NCBI RefSeq assembly: GCF_002994005.1 | Contig: NZ_POSN01000002.1 | Coordinates: forward strand, 1 to 64,000 | Source of the DNA: Apilactobacillus quenuiae | Lineage (GTDB): Bacteria; Bacillota; Bacilli; Lactobacillales; Lactobacillaceae | Length of the DNA stretch: 64,000 bases | Direction: 5' to 3' | Shown: piece by piece, positions 37,347 through 50,049 of the stretch | Numbering within the stretch: position 1 is the stretch's first letter | Layout: each line of letters begins with the position of its first letter | Notes under the pieces: generated by a model | What the model was told of the DNA's origin: nothing | The model's input: only the letters and a program-made list of their open reading frames with translations | Database searches by the model: none | Translations under genes and position numbers: made by a program

Positions 37347-37652
37347 TTAATCCCCACTTTCATCAATAATTGTTGGTGTTCTAATTAAACCATCAGCAAC
37401 ATCAGGAGCATTTTGTAACAATTGATCTCTTTCTCCCCAATTATCAGCAATATCTTCTCTCATAACATTAATTTGATCAGTTACGCTAAATGTTGGTTCA
37501 ACATCAGTAGTATCAACTTCATTCAAAGAATCAAATATCCCCATAATATTTCCTAATTGATCAGTAAAATAAGGCAATTGTTTATCAGTTAATTCTAGCT
37601 TAGCTAATGAAGCAACATGACTTACTGTATTTTTACTTATTTTTTCAGACAT
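37347..37652 (-). CDS. gatC: Asp/Glu-tRNA amidotransferase subunit C
   Basis: 101 residues, the small chaperone-like subunit that wraps around GatA and holds GatB. Canonical features are VSHVASLAKLELTDKQL and the proline-containing LRTP-type end, here LIRTPTIID. ATG behind GGAGC. First of gatCAB, 78 bases after camS. Confidence 0.95.
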   Translation of the reverse strand: MSEKISKNTVSHVASLAKLELTDKQLPYFTDQLGNIMGIFDSLNEVDTTDVEPTFSVTDQINVMREDIADNWGERDQLLQNAPDVADGLIRTPTIIDESGD

Positions 37653-37730
37653 TGACTAGCTCCTTCTTTCTTTACTAAATATATTTTACTATTACTTATA
37701 AAATATTTTAACACAATAATTTAATTAGTT

Positions 37731-38837
37731 TTAATAACTAGTAAAAACATGTGTATAGAAATTTTTTTCTCCTGTTTTCCTAGATAAAAAGCTTTGCATA
37801 CCTTCAGTTGAGCTTACTTGAATATCAATTGGAATATTATTTGGTAAGTACTTTTCAGCCATATTTTCTACATATTGAGTAAAGCTAATAATCTCGCTTT
37901 GTCCATAAAATTGAGTAGTAATATTAATATGCATCCCTCTTAAACTGTTATCAACATAATGTGCTTGAGCAGTAACTCCACTTAAATTAGGGAAGAATTT
38001 TTGAATTTGATTTTTAAAGTTTTCAAATGAGTCTTCATCATTATTATTTACACCTTTAGTAGATTCAGCTGGTAAAACATAGTTCTTTATGTTTAAAGAC
38101 TTCCAATCTGAACTCTTAATAGAATTACCGTTATTAACAGAAGATGAGAAGAAATTACCTCCAACTAAACTATCATTAGGTGCTTGTTTATATAGTGCAA
38201 AAACAATTGGAATATTTTTTAACTTTTTATTTTTTCTTAACCTTTGAAGAATCTTATTTGCAATTTCTTTTCCTTGTTGAATAATATCTGAATCATTTAA
38301 TTTCTTTTGATAAACTGCACCATAAGCTTCTTTACGATAATAGTAAATAGAATTAATGCCTAATCCCACTGTCATTCCCTTAATTTTAAGTGAATTATGA
38401 TCTTCGGTCATAAAATCCTGTTCATCCATTTGTTGAAGATATAATGGTTCTTTAGTATCTTTTCCTGCAGGATTTAATCCATCCGGATTATTTTTACTTT
38501 TACGTCCTAACCAGTTTTCTACAGTATCAGTATTAATATATTGACCTTCTTGTAGAATATAGTCATCGGTTGGAAAATGTTGCTTAGATATTCCTAACAA
38601 ACCATTTTCAAACCCCTTTAGATTAAGTTGGTTATCATTTTGTTGAACAGAAACACCACGTGACTTACTAGTCAAATAATGACCATCTTTGATTACTCCT
38701 TGATAATAATTACTGTTTGTTTGTGAAATAACTTGAGTTCCAGAAGAACTTCCTGATTTATTATCATTATTATTTCCACAAGCAACTAATAAAACTGTAC
38801 TAACCATTACCAAGAATAAAACTTTTAATTTATTCAA
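37731..38837 (-). CDS. camS: CamS family sex pheromone lipoprotein
   Basis: 368 residues. Lipoprotein signal with lipobox LLVAC (Cys about residue 20), then a Ser/Asn-rich linker and the CamS domain. In enterococci such signal peptides yield the cAM373-like pheromone; the domain's own role is unknown. The TTG at 38837 follows GGAGGCAGG; the frame opens with a GTG inside that ribosome site, which I reject. Conserved position between ligA and gatC. Confidence 0.88.
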   Translation of the reverse strand: MNKLKVLFLVMVSTVLLVACGNNNDNKSGSSSGTQVISQTNSNYYQGVIKDGHYLTSKSRGVSVQQNDNQLNLKGFENGLLGISKQHFPTDDYILQEGQYINTDTVENWLGRKSKNNPDGLNPAGKDTKEPLYLQQMDEQDFMTEDHNSLKIKGMTVGLGINSIYYYRKEAYGAVYQKKLNDSDIIQQGKEIANKILQRLRKNKKLKNIPIVFALYKQAPNDSLVGGNFFSSSVNNGNSIKSSDWKSLNIKNYVLPAESTKGVNNNDEDSFENFKNQIQKFFPNLSGVTAQAHYVDNSLRGMHINITTQFYGQSEIISFTQYVENMAEKYLPNNIPIDIQVSSTEGMQSFLSRKTGEKNFYTHVFTSY

Positions 38838-38855
38838 TTTGCCTGCCTCCACAAA

Positions 38856-40883
<2,028 letters not shown>

Positions 40884-40908
40884 TTATTTCACCTCAATTT
40901 TCAATAAA

Positions 40909-43164
40909 TTATTTTTCAATTTTTTGAATTGGTGCAAATGCAGCGAGTAATCTTTTTAGTCCTTGATCTGGAAAAGCAATATCTAATTCTGTATCTTCAC
41001 CATTGCCATTAACCTTAACAACAGTTCCCGTTCCCCAAGCTTTATGTTGAACTTTATCACCCACATTCCATGACTTCTTATCAGCACCACTACCCTTGGG
41101 TTTTTGAACTTTTTGAGCCGGTTGATGGTATAATTTTTGATTAGCAAAGCTTTGAGATCTATGATTGCGAGCAGAATCAAATGGTGTTCTTAATGAACTA
41201 TTCTTAGAAAAATCATTTTCAGAATGTATTAAGTTATCTGATATTTCATCAATAAAACGTGATTCTGGATTTGTTTGTCTTCTACCATAAAGCATTCTTG
41301 AAAATGCATTAGTGATATATAATTTTTTTTGCGCTCTAGTAATACCTACATATGCTAGTCTACGTTCTTCTTCCAATTCATCTTCTTTTTCTAAAGAACG
41401 ACTTAATGGAAAAATTCCTTCTTCCATTCCCATTAAAAATATTACGGGGAATTCTAATCCCTTAGCAGCATGTAATGTCATTAATGTAACTTGTGGTGTT
41501 TGTTCATCAACATCATCTTGAGCAGAAACTAGTGCTAAGTCTGCAAGAAAGTCAGTTAATGGCTCATCTCCATCATTATCATCATGATTATTATCAAATT
41601 GTTGGGTAACAGAAATAAATTCTTCGATATTCTCAATTCTAGCTTTAGATTCCAAAGACTTAGATTGTTTTAAATTATCTAAATATCCACTGTCATCTAG
41701 GATATGTTGGGTAACATCAGTTACTTTATTTTCCACAGCAATTTTTTGTAGTCCAGTCATTAATCGACCAAATTTATCAATAGCATTTCTAGCACGGTTA
41801 GATAATGTATTATTAAGTTCAATATTCTTTGTAGCTTCTAGCATGCTCCAATTATTTTCTTGAGCGAATACTCTTAATTTTTCAATGCTAGATGCACCAA
41901 TACCACGTTTAGGTTCATTAATAATTCTTTCCAAGCTCATAGAATCACTAGGATTAGCAATCAAAGTTAGATAGGCTAAAACATCTTGAATTTCTTTACG
42001 ATCATAGAACTTATGTCCACCAACAATGGAATATGGAATATTAGATTTCAAAAAAGTTTCTTCAATAACACGTGATTGAGCATTTGTACGATAAAGAATA
42101 GCAAAATCATTATATGAATAATTTTTTTCTTCAATAATTTTCTTAATTTGAGTAACCACAAAATGAGCTTCATCGACTTCACTTTGACCACGATAATATG
42201 AAATTTTATCGCCTTCAGCATTATCAGTCCAAAGATTCTTTTCTTTTCTAGTAACATTATTCTTAATTACGTCATTAGCAGCGCTTAGAATATTTTTAGT
42301 AGAACGATAATTTTGTTCAAGCATTACGGTATTGGCATTTTTATAATCATTTTGAAAATTCAAAATATTATTCATGTTAGCACCACGCCAACCATAAATA
42401 CTTTGGTCAGCATCACCTACAACACAAATATTTTTATACTTCTTAGCTAACATTCTTACTAATTTATATTGTGCTTCGTTAGTATCTTGATATTCATCAA
42501 CATGAATATAATGAAACTTATTTTGATAATAATCTAAGACTTCTGGAACTTCTTCAAATAATTGAATGGTCATCATAATTAAATCGTCAAAGTCCAATGC
42601 TTGATTGTTATGTAACCGTTTTTGATATTCAGTATAAACTCGTCCAACTACTTCTTCAAAAGGACTGGTATGATTTAAATTTTCATTAAATTCATAAGGA
42701 GTTTTTAAATCATTTTTAGCATTTGAAATAACTGATAAAATTGCTCTAGGATCATTTTTTTTAGGATCAATATTTAAATCCTTTAAGATTCGCTTAACGA
42801 GCGTTCTTTGTTCACTACTTCCTGCAATTGTAAAAGCTCGATTATAACCAATTTTATCAATATGGCTTCTCAAAATTCTTACACACAATGCATGGAAAGT
42901 TGAAACCCACACTTCGTTTCCACCATAGTCTAATAGGCTAGCTACACGTTCTTTCATTTCTTTAGCTGCTTTATTAGTAAAAGTAATTGCTAAAATATTC
43001 CAAGGAAGAACTTGCTTTTCTTCAATTAAATATGCGATTCTATGGGTTAAAACACGTGTTTTACCACTACCAGCACCGGCCATAATTAATAGAGGACCTT
43101 CAGTGCATAATACTGCTTCTTTTTGTTTATTATTCATTCCGGAAATTACATCATTTACTGGCAA
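40909..43164 (-). CDS. pcrA: ATP-dependent DNA helicase PcrA (UvrD/Rep family)
   Basis: 751 residues, 3'-5' superfamily 1 helicase for repair and plasmid replication. Motifs: AGAGSGKTRVLTHRIAYL (I), DEYQDTN (II), GDADQSIYGWRGA (III), LEQNYRST (IV), TLHAAKGLEFPVIF (V) and EERRLAYVGITRA (VI). A Tudor-like C-terminal domain (VGDKVQHKAWGTGTV) is present. TTG start after GAGAGG. First gene of the operon. Confidence 0.98.
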   Translation of the reverse strand: MPVNDVISGMNNKQKEAVLCTEGPLLIMAGAGSGKTRVLTHRIAYLIEEKQVLPWNILAITFTNKAAKEMKERVASLLDYGGNEVWVSTFHALCVRILRSHIDKIGYNRAFTIAGSSEQRTLVKRILKDLNIDPKKNDPRAILSVISNAKNDLKTPYEFNENLNHTSPFEEVVGRVYTEYQKRLHNNQALDFDDLIMMTIQLFEEVPEVLDYYQNKFHYIHVDEYQDTNEAQYKLVRMLAKKYKNICVVGDADQSIYGWRGANMNNILNFQNDYKNANTVMLEQNYRSTKNILSAANDVIKNNVTRKEKNLWTDNAEGDKISYYRGQSEVDEAHFVVTQIKKIIEEKNYSYNDFAILYRTNAQSRVIEETFLKSNIPYSIVGGHKFYDRKEIQDVLAYLTLIANPSDSMSLERIINEPKRGIGASSIEKLRVFAQENNWSMLEATKNIELNNTLSNRARNAIDKFGRLMTGLQKIAVENKVTDVTQHILDDSGYLDNLKQSKSLESKARIENIEEFISVTQQFDNNHDDNDGDEPLTDFLADLALVSAQDDVDEQTPQVTLMTLHAAKGLEFPVIFLMGMEEGIFPLSRSLEKEDELEEERRLAYVGITRAQKKLYITNAFSRMLYGRRQTNPESRFIDEISDNLIHSENDFSKNSSLRTPFDSARNHRSQSFANQKLYHQPAQKVQKPKGSGADKKSWNVGDKVQHKAWGTGTVVKVNGNGEDTELDIAFPDQGLKRLLAAFAPIQKIEK

Positions 43165-43198
43165 AATAACACAATCCTCTCAATTTATTTATAAGTCA

Positions 43199-43204
43199 AT
43201 TATA
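43199..43204 (-). promoter_or_regulatory. Extended -10 promoter element for the pcrA operon
   Basis: Minus-strand TGATATAAT (hexamer at 43199-43204), 35 bases before the pcrA TTG. No good -35 at 17 bases. It resembles the extended -10 at 836-841. Confidence 0.5.
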
Positions 43205-43230
43205 TCATAGCTACACTTATTTTCATTTCA

Positions 43231-43262
43231 TTGAAAAATAAAAGTCGGTAAAATTACCGACT
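43231..43262 (-). terminator. Terminator of xpt
   Basis: AGTCGGTAA (43243-43251) and TTACCGACT (43254-43262) with a tight loop, then a U-rich tail on the minus strand. Confidence 0.85.
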
Positions 43263-43271
43263 AAATATTAT

Positions 43272-44473
<1,202 letters not shown>

Positions 44474-44602
44474 TATCATCTCTATTCATATTTATTTATA
44501 ATTTTAAACTATTTAACATAAAAATAGCAATATCATAACTAAAAATTGACAAATCAATTTTTTTTAGTTACTTTTAAGATATAGGTTAGGAGATGTATAT
44601 CT

Positions 44603-44878
44603 TTGGTAAAGGATAAATTAACAAGTAATGATAAGTCACCATTTGATATTGGAGATAAGGTATCGTTTAAATTAGAAAAAAATACTTTTAAAGGAACAAT
44701 AGAAAAAGCTTATAATAATGCTTATCTAATCGCATTTAAATCAAATGATCCTGTATTGGAAGATAAGTATCATGATAAAGTTGTAATTAGCAATAAAAAA
44801 CTAAAGATGGTTAAGATGAGTAATCATAATAGTAAAGAATCTAAGCAAAAAGAAGAAAATACAGATGAAAAAAAGTAG
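44603..44878 (+). CDS. DUF2187 family small protein
   Basis: 91 residues. A single SH3/KOW-like barrel (about 14-70: FDIGDKVSFKLEKNTFKGTI...KVVISNKKLKMV) followed by a charged Lys/Glu tail. The fold fits DUF2187, of unknown function. TTG start behind GGAGATG. Divergent from the GH73 gene. Confidence 0.75.
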   Translation: MVKDKLTSNDKSPFDIGDKVSFKLEKNTFKGTIEKAYNNAYLIAFKSNDPVLEDKYHDKVVISNKKLKMVKMSNHNSKESKQKEENTDEKK

Positions 44879-44902
44879 TGATGTAAAATCACTACTTTTT
44901 TA
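44871..44902. terminator. Bidirectional terminator between the DUF2187 gene and the S component
   Basis: AGTAGTGAT (44874-44882) and ATCACTACT (44888-44896), with A-run before and T-run after. The genes converge and the minus-strand stop lies inside. Confidence 0.85.
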
Positions 44903-45470
44903 TTTTTTGTAATGGAATAGTAATAATTGGAACAAATATTCCTGACAAAATTGCTTCTGTTAATCCGTTAGTACCCGCAATCCCTAATAGATATGGTAAA
45001 AGATCATTAGTATTAATATGATAAATATTAAATGAATTATTCTTATAAAAAAGATAAATTAAAAATAGAACAAGGATTGTATTAATCAAAGATCCAACCA
45101 TTCCAGATAATGACATTAATAGTTTATCGCTAATTTTATATTTAACTAGTTTATGATAAAACCATCCAGATACCAGACCAACAAGGACTCTAGGTAATAC
45201 AGAAATTAAAGGATTAACTAAAACAAAAACAGCAAGTGGACTAGTAGGCCAAAAAAAAGCCCTAACAAATGTTATTAATCCCCATACACCTCCAAGAATT
45301 GCACCATTCTTACTACCCAACAAAATTGAAGCAACAATGATAGTAATTGGAATAATAGTAATGCTTAAAGGTCCAATTGGAATATTACCAATTCCTGGTA
45401 TAGTAGTTTGAATTAAAATAATTGCTATAAACATCGTTAAAATATTTATATTATAATTTTTATTATTAAT
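44892..45470 (-). CDS. ECF transporter S component, apparent ATT start
   Basis: 192 codons. Six membrane helices; IPIGPLSITIIPITIIVASILLGSKNGAILGG near the start and NPLISVLPRVLVGLVSGW in the middle are typical of vitamin-binding S components, perhaps the pantothenate type (PanT), low confidence. An ATG at 45434 would remove the N-terminal tail and half of helix 1 and has no ribosome site. AAGGAAG (45478-45484) lies 7 bases before an ATT at 45470; the frame closes with TAA just upstream and no ATG, GTG or TTG lies between. It would share the EcfA1-A2-T module at 47-50 kb. Confidence 0.78.
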   Translation of the reverse strand: MNNKNYNINILTMFIAIILIQTTIPGIGNIPIGPLSITIIPITIIVASILLGSKNGAILGGVWGLITFVRAFFWPTSPLAVFVLVNPLISVLPRVLVGLVSGWFYHKLVKYKISDKLLMSLSGMVGSLINTILVLFLIYLFYKNNSFNIYHINTNDLLPYLLGIAGTNGLTEAILSGIFVPIITIPLQKIKK

Positions 45471-45551
45471 AATTACACTTCCTTTTTAAAATCAACTTTA
45501 TTACTTATTATACGAAAATGATATATAAATGTGTAATAATATTATTTTAAT

Positions 45552-45587
45552 AAAAAAGGTACTTTTCAATAAATGAAAAGTACCTTT
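45552..45587 (-). terminator. Terminator of rplM-rpsI
   Basis: Perfect AAAGGTACTTTTCA (45555-45568) and TGAAAAGTACCTTT (45574-45587), then a U-run on the minus strand. Confidence 0.9.
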
Positions 45588-45609
45588 AAATATTAATATT
45601 GAAATAATA

Positions 45610-46002
45610 TTAACGTTTTGAGAATTGACCAGCTTTACGAGCTTTCTTAAGACCTGGTTTCTTACGTTCTTTCATACGAGCATCACGAGTTAGTAAACCG
45701 GCACTCTTTAATGGAGCACGGAAATCAGGATCAACTTCTAGTAATGCACGAGCAACCCCATGACGAGCTGCACCAGCTTGTCCTGAGAATCCTCCACCAT
45801 TAACATTGATTAAAGCATCATAGTTACCTAAAGTTTCAGTAACATTGAATGGTTGCATAACCACTGCTCTTAGGTTAGGGAATGGAATGTAATCTTCAAT
45901 AGCTTTTTTGTTCATAACTACTTTACCAGTTCCTGGTACTAAAAGTACTCTAGCAACTGAATCTTTACGACGGCCTGTGCCGCGATATTGTACTTGAGCC
46001 AA
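45610..46002 (-). CDS. rpsI: 30S ribosomal protein S9
   Basis: 130 residues, ends in the universal positively charged tail ([12 protein letters not shown]) that reaches the P-site tRNA. TTG start behind AAGGAGG. It follows rplM by 13 bases and is cotranscribed with it. Confidence 0.98.
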   Translation of the reverse strand: MAQVQYRGTGRRKDSVARVLLVPGTGKVVMNKKAIEDYIPFPNLRAVVMQPFNVTETLGNYDALINVNGGGFSGQAGAARHGVARALLEVDPDFRAPLKSAGLLTRDARMKERKKPGLKKARKAGQFSKR

Positions 46003-46015
46003 TTAAGTTTCCTCC

Positions 46016-46459
46016 TTAAATTAGGTTATTAATGTCTAATACTTCAGGGTTTTGAGCTTCATGACCATGACTGCCATCAGCATGTACATGTAAATGTAAT
46101 AATTGCTTATGAGCTAATGATCCATCAGGCATCATACCTTTAACTGATGTTTCAATTAATTTTTCTGGAGTATCTTCTAACATTTGACCAGCAGTTTTTT
46201 GTTTAAGACCACCTAAATAACCTGTGTGGTGGGAGTATACTTTACGACTAGCTTTACGACCTGTTAATGCAACCTTAGAAGCATTAATAACAATAACGTG
46301 ATCACCAGTATCTACATTAGGTGTAAATGTTGGTTTATTTTTTCCTCGTAAAATAGAAGCAACTGTAGAAGTTAAACGACCCAAACTGATATCAGTTGCA
46401 TCGATAATGTACCACTTGCGTTCTACTTCACCTGGTTTTGCCATATATGTTGTACGCAC
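46016..46459 (-). CDS. rplM: 50S ribosomal protein L13
   Basis: 147 residues. The GTG at 46459 gives the family N-terminus [20 protein letters not shown] and follows GGAGG by 9 bases; the longer open frame upstream is the leader. Canonical signatures are [17 protein letters not shown] and [11 protein letters not shown]. An unusual His-rich stretch ([15 protein letters not shown]) lies near the C-terminus. Heads the L13-S9 operon. Confidence 0.97.
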   Translation of the reverse strand: MRTTYMAKPGEVERKWYIIDATDISLGRLTSTVASILRGKNKPTFTPNVDTGDHVIVINASKVALTGRKASRKVYSHHTGYLGGLKQKTAGQMLEDTPEKLIETSVKGMMPDGSLAHKQLLHLHVHADGSHGHEAQNPEVLDINNLI

Positions 46460-46573
46460 TTTAATATTCCTCCATGTTTCTGTGTTTGTTCGACACCAAT
46501 ATAAGTTTCCGGGGCTTATCGTGGGGCAAACAATACCATAACTAATGATACAAAGTTCGCTTCCAAAAGTCAA
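46460..46573 (-). promoter_or_regulatory. rplM promoter and L13-type leader RNA
   Basis: Minus-strand TTGACT (46568-46573), 17 bases, TATCAT (46545-46550). RNA from about 46538 forms a ~79-base leader with GTTTG/CAAAC-type pairing (GTATTGTTTGCCCCAC and GTCGAACAAACAC) and a CCCCGG segment, ending in the ribosome site. Placement and size match the L13 leader element that mediates autoregulation by L13 in Firmicutes. Confidence 0.7.
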
Positions 46574-46582
46574 CCATAAAAA

Positions 46583-47383
46583 TTATCTTTGATGATGCGG
46601 TAATTTAGTTGGATGTTCGGGATCATCACCTTCATAGTAAACATGCTTTAAATATAATCCACTTGCTGGTACAGTTCTTCGAGCTTCAGTTCTATCTTTT
46701 ATTTTATATAGTCTTAAAATATCATGTTCATTTCGCTTACCAGATCCAATTTCTAAAACAACTCCAACTAAGATTCTGACCATATTATATAAAAATCCAT
46801 TTCCGTAAAATTCAAAAATTAATTCATTTTTATTATGTTCAAAATTACATTTTGCTTCATAAATTGTACGAATGTTGGTTTTTGCACTTGATCCTGAAGC
46901 AACAAAACTAGTAAAGTCGTGTTCCCCTATCAAATCATTCAAAGCAATTCTAATTTTATCAATGTTAACTGGCAGTTTCCATTGAGCAGTATATAATCTT
47001 TTAAAAGGATCCCTGAATTCTCCAAGATCCATACGATACATGTATTTTTTACCAGAAACATCATATCTAGCATGAAAATCAGAGCTAACTATCTTAACAT
47101 CAATAATTTTAATATCTAAAGGCAACATACTATTAAGTCCCTTTAACATATTGATCTCTTTTAAGTCATAAGGGAAATCAAAATGAGCTACTTGACCTAT
47201 AGCATGAACTCCAGCATCAGTTCTTCCAGATCCATAAACTGATATATGTTTTTTGGGATTCTTAGCCATTTTATTAACTACCTTAGTTAAAGTTCCTTCT
47301 ACAGTTCTTTCATTAGGTTGACGTTGAAATCCAGAAAATTTAGTACCATCATATGACATTATTATTTTATAGCGTTGACTCAA
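46583..47383 (-). CDS. truA: tRNA pseudouridine synthase A
   Basis: 266 residues. It makes pseudouridine at positions 38-40 of tRNAs. The catalytic aspartate is in GSGRTDAGVHAIGQVAHF near residues 51-68; RYDVSGKKYMYR and GNGFLYNMVRI follow. TTG start behind GGGGGAGG. Last gene of the ecf unit. Confidence 0.97.
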   Translation of the reverse strand: MSQRYKIIMSYDGTKFSGFQRQPNERTVEGTLTKVVNKMAKNPKKHISVYGSGRTDAGVHAIGQVAHFDFPYDLKEINMLKGLNSMLPLDIKIIDVKIVSSDFHARYDVSGKKYMYRMDLGEFRDPFKRLYTAQWKLPVNIDKIRIALNDLIGEHDFTSFVASGSSAKTNIRTIYEAKCNFEHNKNELIFEFYGNGFLYNMVRILVGVVLEIGSGKRNEHDILRLYKIKDRTEARRTVPASGLYLKHVYYEGDDPEHPTKLPHHQR

Positions 47384-47398
47384 TATTTTACCTCCCCC

Positions 47399-48193
47399 CT
47401 AATTTCTTAACATAAAAATAATTATAGATAGCAAAATTGCTACAAAAAAAGATATTGTATCAAAATTAGACCATTTATAATTTTGATAATGAGTTCTTTT
47501 ACTATTTATTTTATAACCTCTAGATTCCATGGCTATGCTTAAACTATCAGCGTGTTTAAAAGCACTAACGAATAATGGAATTAACAATGGAATAAAGGAC
47601 TTAATTCTTTTGATTAACCCGCCACTTCCAAAGTCCACGCCTCTGGATCTTTGAGCATCCATAATAGTTTTGGTTTCGTCAGTTAATGTAGGAACAAATC
47701 TTAATGCAATAGAGATCATAAGAGAGAATGTTTCAACTGGAAATTTAATTTTTTTCAATGGATTTAGTAATATACTAATACCACTAGATATTTCTAACGG
47801 ATCTGTAGTAATGGTTAAAATTGTAGAAATAGAAATAATTAATATAAACCTCATAAAAAGGAACATTGCATTTTTAATCCCTAATGTAGTTATATTAATT
47901 ATCCAAATTTTATATATAATATCTCCACCTGAGCTAAATAATATTTGTATAAGAATTGTAAATAATATTATCCATATTAAAGGCATTATACCCTTAAAAA
48001 ACATTTTAATAGGACTCTTAGATAAAAATATTAATATAATTACAAATAAGCTCATTGCAAAATAACTAAAAAAACTGTTTGCAAAAAACACTAATATAAC
48101 AAAATAAAAACATAAAAATATTTTAGCCGCTGGATTCATTTTATGAATAATAGAACCCATTGGTAAATACCTACCAAATATAAAATTATCCAT
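47399..48193 (-). CDS. ecfT: ECF transporter transmembrane component EcfT
   Basis: 264 residues. About five to eight hydrophobic helices and two cytoplasmic coupling helices with the Ala-Arg-Gly/Ser type motifs, here DAQRSRGVD (near 169-177) and AMESRGYKI, which contact the two ATPases. It carries the S components that bring in vitamins. Six bases separate it from ecfA2. Confidence 0.94.
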   Translation of the reverse strand: MDNFIFGRYLPMGSIIHKMNPAAKIFLCFYFVILVFFANSFFSYFAMSLFVIILIFLSKSPIKMFFKGIMPLIWIILFTILIQILFSSGGDIIYKIWIINITTLGIKNAMFLFMRFILIISISTILTITTDPLEISSGISILLNPLKKIKFPVETFSLMISIALRFVPTLTDETKTIMDAQRSRGVDFGSGGLIKRIKSFIPLLIPLFVSAFKHADSLSIAMESRGYKINSKRTHYQNYKWSNFDTISFFVAILLSIIIFMLRN

Positions 48194-48199
48194 AAAACA

Positions 48200-49063
48200 C
48201 TAACATTCCTTTAATTTATTTATAATAGCATCAATCAATTCATCTTCATCTAAATGCAAGTCATTTAATTTAAAGTCTTTTTCATTGAGCATTAAATTAA
48301 TTTTAACACTAATAGGCATTTGTAAATCATACTTTTTTAATAAATTAACATTAGTAAATAATTCATCTGGATAACATTGTTGAACTAATTTTCCATCTTG
48401 CATAACAATAACTTCATCTGAATATTTTGCAACGTCATCCATTTGATGACTGACTAAAATAATTGTAATATTTTGATTTTCATTAAGCTGTTTAAGCAAA
48501 GTCATGATAAATTTTTTACCCTCAGGATCTAATCCAGCAGTTGGTTCATCCAATATCAAAATTTCTGGATTAGTAGCTAAAACATCTGCAATTGCGACTC
48601 TACGTTGTTGACCACCTGATAATTCAAAAGGAGATTTATTAAGCAAACTATCATCAATTCCAACAAGATTAGAAACTTTATTTATAATATTGGAAATTTT
48701 TTCCTTATTAAATCCAAAATTTAATGGACCAAAAGAAATGTCTTCTTTAACTGTATTAGCAAATAATTGCTGTTCTGGAAATTGAAAAACCATGCCAACT
48801 TTTCTTCTTAGTTTCTTTAAATTTTTATTATTAGTATTAGGCTTAATGGTAAATTCACCAACATTAATTGTTCCTGAGTTAGGTTTTAATAAAGCATTAA
48901 TATGCTTAATCAACGTTGATTTTCCACTTCCAGTTTTACCTACAATTGAAACAAATGAACCTGGTTTGATTTTTAAATTTATATTATCAAGCGCAGTATG
49001 CTGAAAAGGAGTATTAGTTTGATATTTATAAGTTACATTTTTGAATAATATTGAGTTATCCAT
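48200..49063 (-). CDS. ecfA2: ECF transporter ATPase EcfA2
   Basis: 287 residues. Walker A GKTGSGKST, Q-loop VFQFPEQQLFANTVKEDI, signature LSGGQQRR, Walker B ILILDEPTAGLDPEG and the H-loop VSHQMDD. Overlaps the end of ecfA1 by 31 bases; the ATG at 49063 is well served by GAGGAG. Confidence 0.96.
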   Translation of the reverse strand: MDNSILFKNVTYKYQTNTPFQHTALDNINLKIKPGSFVSIVGKTGSGKSTLIKHINALLKPNSGTINVGEFTIKPNTNNKNLKKLRRKVGMVFQFPEQQLFANTVKEDISFGPLNFGFNKEKISNIINKVSNLVGIDDSLLNKSPFELSGGQQRRVAIADVLATNPEILILDEPTAGLDPEGKKFIMTLLKQLNENQNITIILVSHQMDDVAKYSDEVIVMQDGKLVQQCYPDELFTNVNLLKKYDLQMPISVKINLMLNEKDFKLNDLHLDEDELIDAIINKLKEC

Positions 49064-49872
49064 TTTACAATCTCCTCATTGTTAATATAATCGTTAGATA
49101 TGTTGAATCCGTTTTCTTGCAACTTTAATCTCAATTTTTCTGCAAATGGGACTTCTAATCCATAATTTTCCACATTATCTAATTCATTAAATAATCTTAA
49201 TGGAGAAACATTTTTTATCATAGTACCATCTTTTAATAAAATAACTCTATCAGAATACTGTATCTCATTCATATCATGAGTTATAGATAATACTGTTAAA
49301 TTATTTTTTATTCTTAATTTGTTAATTAAATTTATTATCATTTTTTTTGCCTTTGGGTCTAACATACTAGTAGATTCATCCAATATTATTATTTTTGGTA
49401 GTATAGCTATTACTCCTGCTAGCGCAACTCTTTGCTGCTGACCTCCAGAAAGTTTAGATGGATTGTTATCTTTGTATTTAAACATATCAACTTCCATTAG
49501 AGATCTATCAACTATTTTATGCATTTTTGAAGTTTCATATTGTCTATTTTCTAATCCAAATGCAACATCTTCTTTTACTGTGGAAGAAACAAATTGATTT
49601 AATGGATTTTGAAAAACGATTCCTATTTTATCCCTAATTTCATCTAAATTTTTATTATTTATTTCTAAACTGTCTACTATGATTTTACCTTTATTAGATT
49701 TAATTAACCCATCAAGTAGATTGATTAAAGTAGTCTTCCCACTACCATTTTTACCAATTATGGATACCCATTCACCTTTATTAATAGAAAAGGATAAATC
49801 ATTAATAGCATTTTTATTCGAATCATCATATTTAAAATTTAAGTTTTTTACATCAATAATTTTATCTGCCAT
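49033..49872 (-). CDS. ecfA1: ECF transporter ATPase EcfA1
   Basis: 279 residues. Walker A GKNGSGKTT, Q-loop VFQNPLNQFVSSTVKEDV, signature LSGGQQQR and Walker B IIILDESTSMLDPKA (Ser for Pro, common in EcfA1). Forms the asymmetric ATPase pair with EcfA2. First gene of the ecf-truA unit, 32 bases after the structured element at 49904-50011. Confidence 0.96.
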   Translation of the reverse strand: MADKIIDVKNLNFKYDDSNKNAINDLSFSINKGEWVSIIGKNGSGKTTLINLLDGLIKSNKGKIIVDSLEINNKNLDEIRDKIGIVFQNPLNQFVSSTVKEDVAFGLENRQYETSKMHKIVDRSLMEVDMFKYKDNNPSKLSGGQQQRVALAGVIAILPKIIILDESTSMLDPKAKKMIINLINKLRIKNNLTVLSITHDMNEIQYSDRVILLKDGTMIKNVSPLRLFNELDNVENYGLEVPFAEKLRLKLQENGFNISNDYINNEEIVKWITQYYSKM

Positions 49873-49903
49873 AAATATCCCTCTAAATCAATAATTTTAT
49901 GTA

Positions 49904-50011
49904 TAAAAAAATCACTATAAGTACATTAGTGCAAAGTATTTTATACTCCATTCAAGCTAGACTTGGAAAAACCATCATCATAACGCTCTATACTAATATA
50001 CCTAGTGATTT
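49904..50011 (-). ncRNA. Structured element between rplQ and ecfA1 (terminator, attenuator or leader RNA)
   Basis: On the minus strand an outer helix AAATCACTA/TAGTGATTT (50003-50011 with 49909-49917) is extended by ATTAGT/ACTAAT (49992-49997 with 49925-49930). It closes a ~60-base interior with two small hairpins, CAAG/CTTG (49953-49965) and AGTAT/ATACT (49935-49947). A seven-U tract follows. A plain terminator for the alpha operon would not need the interior arms. I recognise no known riboswitch class in it. Confidence 0.6.
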
Positions 50012-50049
50012 ATTGTTGCTATTTAAATGTTTATTTTATTAATTAATGA

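Noticed and set aside
46460-46573. N-terminal extension of L13 by 38 residues
   Set aside because: The open frame covers the promoter, leader RNA and ribosome site; the family N-terminus MRTTYMAK starts at the GTG at 46459.
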